A stretch of 44,979 nucleotides of DNA from Deltaproteobacteria bacterium (GTDB taxonomy: Bacteria > Myxococcota_A > UBA9160 > SMWR01). Numbering within the stretch: position 1 is the stretch's first letter; each line of letters opens with the position of its first letter. The stretch lies in contig JAFDDG010000077.1 in NCBI GenBank assembly GCA_019310965.1, positions 1-44,979 of the forward strand, written 5' to 3'. Below, one piece after another: positions 40,663 to 44,979 of this stretch. Made by a program: the position numbers and the translations under genes. The notes under the pieces were generated by a model. The model saw only the letters and a program-made list of their open reading frames with translations, was not told the origin of the DNA and did no database searches.

Positions 40663-42055
40663 CGACGCCCTTGAGCGCCTCGTCCAACGGCAGCGGCGGT
40701 ACCCGGGGAGACGGCGGCAGCAATGCCGGGTCCGGCGGGCGATCGTGGGCCGGGCGCTCCCCCGTGTAGCGGCGCCGCTGCTCGCGGTAGTAGGAGACGC
40801 CGGGCTCCAGGGCGATGGCCCGATCGATCGAGGCGAGGGCGTCGGAGGGGCGCCCCAGGTGAAACTGCACCTCGGCCAACGTGTCGAGAACTGCTGCCTG
40901 CTGGTGCCCGGTCTCGTGCACCGCACGTTCGGCGATGTACCGCGCCGCCAGCAGCTCCACGCGAGTGGCATCGGGATCGATGGCGGTGAGCCACGCCACC
41001 TTGTTGAGTTCGGCGAAGGAGACATCGGGCAGCTCGGTCAGGCGTGCGATGTGACGCGCGACGTAGTTGCCGCCGGCCAGCTCACCTCCCGCCCACGCCA
41101 GCGAGCCCATGGTCAGCGCCACCACCCACACCGCCAGCGCCCGGGCTAGGGAGCCCAACGGGCTGCGCAGGCCGTTCCGGGTCAGCCACGCCGTCACCGC
41201 TGCGCCGCCCAGCAGGCCACCCAGATGCGCCGCCCCGGCAATGAACGTGACCACGAAGCCGAGCACGAGGTCGATGGCCAACGCGCCGAGCATCAGCTGC
41301 CGCAGCCCCCGAGGAAACCGCCACCACGCGGGTTGCTCGTTGCGATGGAAGAGCTCCACCCAAGCCAGCGAGCCGCCCAGCCCGAGTACCACACCGGATA
41401 CACCGACGACCTCGTTGTCTTCCAGCAGGCCGCTCAACAGCATCGCGCTGGCGGCGGACACACCCATCACGCACAGCGTGCCCACGCTGCCGAGATCGCG
41501 CTCGACGATGCGGCCCAGCACGATCAAGCCAAACAGGTTCGCCGCGATGTGCACGAGGTTTCCGTGCAGCAGATTTCCCGTCGCGATGCGCCAGACCTCA
41601 CCTGCCAGGGCCAAGCGAGGGCTGAACTCTCCGACGAAGAGCACCTCCGGGTGAAAGAAGAACTCGACCACGAACGCCAGGATGCAGAGGAGCGCGAGTC
41701 CGTAGACTGCATACGGCGTGCCCTCATCGGATCCGACAGCCTCGATCGCCGACATGCGCGCCAGCGCCTCAGCGCCGCCCGGGCGCTCCGCAACACGGCG
41801 CAGGAGCGCCTCGCGCAGGCGCGCCGGTCCGTCCGCCGACTCGAAGCGTTCGCTGGGAACGACGACCAGGTCGTCCTCGCTGGCGATCCAGATGCCGCGC
41901 GCAGAGGCCGCGACGTGCGTGATCTCGACGTAGCGAGTGAACCCGGTCTGCCTCGAGCGTTCGGCGCGCGGATGCAGGAAGCCGGCGGCATCGAGCTCGA
42001 TGCTCGACCCATCGCGCAGAGCGAAGTTCTCTCCGGTCTCGCCGAGGTGGCTCAT
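40652..42055 (-). CDS. Rhomboid-family intramembrane serine protease with C-terminal TPR-like tail
   Basis: 467 residues. A soluble N-terminal domain (1-110) precedes six or so TM helices. The active site is GVSGVVLGLGG (catalytic Ser) and HLGGLLGG (catalytic His), with HGNLVHIAANLFGLIVLGRIVE as the conserved TM2 histidine segment. The C-terminus (from residue ~370) has a TPR-like unit (AAVLDTLAEVQFHLGRPSDALASIDRAIALEPG) and a Pro-rich end. The last 11 bp overlap the convergent MBL-fold gene. Confidence 0.88.
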   Translation of the reverse strand: MSHLGETGENFALRDGSSIELDAAGFLHPRAERSRQTGFTRYVEITHVAASARGIWIASEDDLVVVPSERFESADGPARLREALLRRVAERPGGAEALARMSAIEAVGSDEGTPYAVYGLALLCILAFVVEFFFHPEVLFVGEFSPRLALAGEVWRIATGNLLHGNLVHIAANLFGLIVLGRIVERDLGSVGTLCVMGVSAASAMLLSGLLEDNEVVGVSGVVLGLGGSLAWVELFHRNEQPAWWRFPRGLRQLMLGALAIDLVLGFVVTFIAGAAHLGGLLGGAAVTAWLTRNGLRSPLGSLARALAVWVVALTMGSLAWAGGELAGGNYVARHIARLTELPDVSFAELNKVAWLTAIDPDATRVELLAARYIAERAVHETGHQQAAVLDTLAEVQFHLGRPSDALASIDRAIALEPGVSYYREQRRRYTGERPAHDRPPDPALLPPSPRVPPLPLDEALKGVVRE

Positions 42056-42134
42056 CGGGGGCGAGAGACTAGGCCATCTCCGCCCGATCGCGGGCGCATC
42101 AGGGCGCGGTGCGCCGCCGTCTCACCGCGGCGGA

Positions 42135-43400
42135 TCAGTCGCGAGAGGGGAGCGGATGCGTCGGAAAGACGCGATGGACCAGCAGCTGGACCAACACGAA
42201 AGCACCGAGGAAGCCCAGCCCGATGCCGATCGGGATGCCCGCGTGCCAGACGCTGTCATCACCGGGCGAAATCGACGGCCAGACCAACGCGTTGCGCTCC
42301 AGCCAGAAGCCGAAGAGCAAGAAACAGCACACGGTGCCGAGCACCTGCGGCGTCTTCTTGGCTGCCTGCCCCAGCAGCACCAGGAACGGGATGATCCAGC
42401 AGCCCACCCAGGCGGCCAGCGACAACCTCACCCACGGCTCCTCGAGGCGCTCCCAGCGCCACCCCCAGGTGTCCTGGAGGAACTGGGAGCCGAGTCGCAT
42501 CTGGAAGAACTGGGTCTCCTCCGGCAGGTTCCCGTACCAGATCACGATGTACTGGGAGAAGAACAGGTACATCCAGAAGATCGAGAAGGCGAAGACCATC
42601 TTGCCGAGGTCGTGCAGCCGATCCGCGGTGATCTCCACTTCCCAGCCCGGCACCTTGCGGATCAGCACACAGATGAGCGCCGTGGCGGCAACGCCGTTCA
42701 GGAAGCCGCCCCAGGCGAAGTACCAGGCGAAGATGTTCGAGAACCAGGTCGGCGTCAGCGACATCACCTGGTCGAAGCCGATCATGCCGTAGCCGAACGC
42801 GAAAATGAGTGCGGTGATCGGTGCCAGCACGCGCAGCTTCTTCTGCGAGACCTGCCACTCCACTTCGTCGCCGCGCCAGTCCTTCGTCCAGCTCTGGAAG
42901 AGCCCCGCCGCGCGCGGCGCCTCGACGCCGTGGAGCGCCGGTCGGAAGGAGGTCTTCAGGTACAGCACGCTGAGCACCGCCAGCACGCCGAGGATGCTGA
43001 GGTCCGTCCCGTACACGCGACCCGGCGTCAGCCAGGCCTCCCTCGGGTGCGGCGCACCGTGCCACCAGTGCACGAAGACGTGCTCGCCGCCGGCGATGCC
43101 GATGATGGCCAACAAGAACGTGATCGGCACCCAGGCCGCGAGGCCCTCGGCCACGTAGCGCACCGGACCCGCCCAATTTGCGCCGATGATCACCAGGGCA
43201 CAGGAGAGCGTCAACGCGCCCTGGGCCATGGCGCCGTAGTAGAGCCAGTTGACGTGGAAGGCGCGCCAGACCGCAGCGGGATCCCGGGTCAGGCCCATCC
43301 CGAACGAGAGCACGCCGATCCCGATCAGAACCAGGCAGAAGACCGCAGCGCCACCCGGCAGATCCCGGGGATTGGCTTTGTAGACGGACGCAGCACTCAC
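42135..43400 (-). CDS. actF: Alternative complex III subunit ActF
   Basis: 421 residues from GTG at 43400, overlapping the actE stop (GTGA). Reading further upstream in frame only shadows actE. It is an NrfD-like polytopic protein of about ten TMs: GPVRYVAEGLAAWVPITFLLAI, ALIFAFGYGMIGFDQVMSLTPTWFSNIFAWYFAWGGFLNG, WMYLFFSQYIVIWYGNLPEET. It is the second quinone-site membrane subunit of the quinol:cytochrome c oxidoreductase. The order actC-D-E-F is the usual one. Confidence 0.92.
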   Translation of the reverse strand: MSAASVYKANPRDLPGGAAVFCLVLIGIGVLSFGMGLTRDPAAVWRAFHVNWLYYGAMAQGALTLSCALVIIGANWAGPVRYVAEGLAAWVPITFLLAIIGIAGGEHVFVHWWHGAPHPREAWLTPGRVYGTDLSILGVLAVLSVLYLKTSFRPALHGVEAPRAAGLFQSWTKDWRGDEVEWQVSQKKLRVLAPITALIFAFGYGMIGFDQVMSLTPTWFSNIFAWYFAWGGFLNGVAATALICVLIRKVPGWEVEITADRLHDLGKMVFAFSIFWMYLFFSQYIVIWYGNLPEETQFFQMRLGSQFLQDTWGWRWERLEEPWVRLSLAAWVGCWIIPFLVLLGQAAKKTPQVLGTVCCFLLFGFWLERNALVWPSISPGDDSVWHAGIPIGIGLGFLGAFVLVQLLVHRVFPTHPLPSRD

Positions 43401-43960
43401 TTCGCCGCCACCCCTTTCTGGCCGTTCAGGTATCGGAGGTAATTCACGATGTCCCAGCGGCCCATCTCGGGAATGCGCTGGTACGAGGGCATGCGCCGCC
43501 GGCCGTAGCGGATCGTCGCGTAGAGGTGGCCGTCCGTGCGCGCGTTCACCAGCGTGCCCGAGCCTACCAGCGACAGCACGCCGATGAAGGGGCCCCGGAT
43601 CGGCCCCAGCATGCTGACCGGGCCGTCGCCGGCGCCGCTCTCGCCGTGGCAGGTCGCACAGAAGGTCTGGTACTGGGCGCGGCCGTTTTCGAGAGACGCC
43701 AGAGTCGCGGGCTGTGGGTTCTGCACTAGGCTCTGAGCTGCCTCGTCGAGCTTGTCGAGCACGGGCTGGCCGGGCGCACCCACCGGCACGGTGCCCTCGG
43801 GCGGCATGAACTGATCGACCTTGCCCTCGTGCATGGTGCGCTCGAAAGCCTGGACCGTTTTCTGCCATTTCATCTGGGGGAACCAGTCGACGGACCACTG
43901 CTCCCAGCATCCGACCGAACTCGATGCCAACAGCGCAATCAGCACATAGAGGTTGCGCAT
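43397..43960 (-). CDS. actE: Alternative complex III cytochrome c subunit ActE
   Basis: 187 residues from the ATG at 43960; a TTG at 43981 would overlap actD. The lipoprotein signal is MRNLYVLIALLASSSVGC. One heme-binding CATCH motif (residues about 102-106) is followed by a distal Met candidate in RRRMPSYQ. The ending MGRWDIVNYLRYLNGQKG is typical of this monoheme subunit. It passes electrons from the complex to a soluble carrier or oxidase. Confidence 0.92.
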   Translation of the reverse strand: MRNLYVLIALLASSSVGCWEQWSVDWFPQMKWQKTVQAFERTMHEGKVDQFMPPEGTVPVGAPGQPVLDKLDEAAQSLVQNPQPATLASLENGRAQYQTFCATCHGESGAGDGPVSMLGPIRGPFIGVLSLVGSGTLVNARTDGHLYATIRYGRRRMPSYQRIPEMGRWDIVNYLRYLNGQKGVAAK

Positions 43961-43967
43961 GCGGCGA

Positions 43968-44471
43968 CTACGACTCGACAAGGGTCACCTCCACGGCGCC
44001 GTTGTCGCGCATCAACTCCTCGATCTCCACGACGTCGCGATCGCGACAACCCACCACCACGCCGAAGTCTTCGGCCGAGAAACGCGGGTCGTAGGCGGCG
44101 TCGAGCTTGCGCGGGTAGAGCTTGCCCACGACGAACACCCCGATCACCGTCAGGACACCGCCGAAGAGGACCAGCAGCTCGAAGGCGATGATCACGTAGG
44201 GCGGGATCGACGAGAACGGCTTGCCGCCGATCATGATCGGCCAGTCGTTGGCCATCCAGATCGTCACGGCAAAGCCGGTCACCACGCCGATCAGACCGCC
44301 GATCAGGGTATACAGGCGCACGGGGCTCGGCTTGTCGATCATCGCGTCGTCGACCTCGGGGAACGGCGCCGGCGCGTACGTCTCGAGATCCGTGTAGCCG
44401 CGGCCCCGAAGACGCGTCACGGCGGCGGCGGTGTAATCCGGGCGTTCGAAGATGGCGCGCAGTCGCGGCAT
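43968..44471 (-). CDS. actD: Alternative complex III subunit ActD (DUF3341)
   Basis: 167 residues. Its ATG overlaps the actC stop by one base (TGATG). Family order: an N-terminal soluble part (LRAIFERPDYTAAAVTRLRGRGYTDLETYAPAPFPEVDDAM), two TM helices (GGLIGVVTGFAVTIWMANDWPIMIGGKP and PPYVIIAFELLVLFGGVLTVIG), then a C-terminal domain (DPRFSAEDFGVVVG..DVVEIEELMRDNGAVEVTLVE). A structural membrane subunit of the complex. Confidence 0.92.
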   Translation of the reverse strand: MPRLRAIFERPDYTAAAVTRLRGRGYTDLETYAPAPFPEVDDAMIDKPSPVRLYTLIGGLIGVVTGFAVTIWMANDWPIMIGGKPFSSIPPYVIIAFELLVLFGGVLTVIGVFVVGKLYPRKLDAAYDPRFSAEDFGVVVGCRDRDVVEIEELMRDNGAVEVTLVES

Positions 44472-44979
44472 CAGTGCGCTCCCTCGTCGTGCATGCGCTC
44501 GTGAATCGTGATCTCCTTGATCTCGGCGATGGCGACCACCGGAAAGAGCTTCAGGAAGATCAGGAAGAGCGTGGAGAATAGGCCGAAGCTGCCGGCCACG
44601 ATGATCAACTCCGGAACGCTGGGGGTGTAGACCCCCCACACCGCCGGGTCGTACTCTCGCGACAGGCCGGTGATGATGATGACGTAGCGCTCGAACCACA
44701 TGCCGATGTTGATGAGCACCGACAGCACGAAGAGGAACGGGAGATTGGTTCTCAGCTTCCGGATCCACAGCAGTTGCGGGATCACGCCGTTGAAGATGAT
44801 CATGATCCAGGTGCTGATCCAGTACGGACCGAAGGCGCGCAGCCAGAAGGAACTCTGCTCCGCTTCGACTCCGCCGTACCAGGCGATGTAGTACTCCGAG
44901 AGGTAGGCGTAGCCGACGATCGTCGAGGTCAGCAGGATGAACCTCGACATGTTCTCGAAGTGATAGTCGGTGATGTACT
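44471..44979 (-). CDS. actC: Alternative complex III subunit ActC, N-terminally cut by the window edge
   Basis: Only the C-terminal ~168 residues are inside the window; the frame is open to the right edge (reading YITDYHFEN before the first ATG at 44950). The visible part is NrfD-like with several TM helices: FILLTSTIVGYAYLSEYYIAWYGGVE, WISTWIMIIFNGVIPQLLW, LPFLFVLSVLINIGMWFERYVIIIT, and ELIIVAGSFGLFSTLFLIFLKLFPV. It ends in a soluble tail. Confidence 0.92.
   Translation of the reverse strand, partial: YITDYHFENMSRFILLTSTIVGYAYLSEYYIAWYGGVEAEQSSFWLRAFGPYWISTWIMIIFNGVIPQLLWIRKLRTNLPFLFVLSVLINIGMWFERYVIIITGLSREYDPAVWGVYTPSVPELIIVAGSFGLFSTLFLIFLKLFPVVAIAEIKEITIHERMHDEGAH

Noticed and set aside
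43401..43910. actF extended upstream to a 591-residue protein
   Set aside because: The extra residues are an off-frame reading of actE; the GTG at 43400 overlaps the actE stop in the usual way.

Overview
The window is GC-rich, densely coded DNA from a Gram-negative bacterium. The best clue to lineage is a MglB/MglA pair (8929-9945) that closely resembles the Myxococcus proteins. KdsB (LPS synthesis), many lipoproteins, an alternative complex III operon and a PEP-CTERM protein fit the Myxococcota or a related 'deltaproteobacterial' lineage. That placement is inference from gene content; no 16S rRNA is present.

Layout. 200-5279 (minus): infA, a hexapeptide acyltransferase and a folate-type formyltransferase, preceded by a tyrosine phosphatase and an LTA-synthase-like membrane enzyme. 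5335-8792 (plus): tRNA-Ser, SRP RNA (ffs), a CDS-free stretch with two very long perfect inverted repeats, then dnaX-ybaB-recR. 8929-9945: mglBA. 9970-10725 (minus): spermidine-synthase-like protein. 10750-16855: priA-def-fmt-rsmB-rpe. 16928-20182: a LolA-like protein convergent with an MMPL/RND exporter. 20235-21769: tRNA-Pro, a bifunctional-nuclease-domain lipoprotein, a small unknown protein coupled to ridA.

Two scars of past DNA integration stand out. The first (21684-23371) duplicates 114 bp covering the ridA 3' end. Between the copies lie a PEP-CTERM protein gene and a truncated, frameshifted tyrosine integrase. The second (29554-32159) is bounded by two identical 53-bp copies of the 3' half of a tRNA-Thr(CGT). 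It encloses a DUF35/thiolase-like pair and a transposase remnant. Two 129-bp MITE-like elements in inverted orientation lie outside those copies.

Other blocks: CPBP protease and greA (23351-24563); a translationally coupled cyclase, TPR lipoprotein and Fn3 lipoprotein operon (24680-28463); tRNA-Asn and an SH3 protein (28477-29271); a minus-strand ParA-like, PPi-type phosphofructokinase, Nramp-like and AtoE-like run (32542-37583); kdsB; purU coupled to a metallo-beta-lactamase-fold protein that seems to have lost its metal ligands; a rhomboid protease with a soluble C-terminal tail; and actC-D-E-F of alternative complex III running off the right edge.

Most of the content is housekeeping. The best candidates for something undescribed are the two integration scars, the structured DNA between ffs and dnaX, the cyclase-lipoprotein operon, and a recurring pattern of -10-like hexamers almost touching start codons, which would imply leaderless mRNAs.
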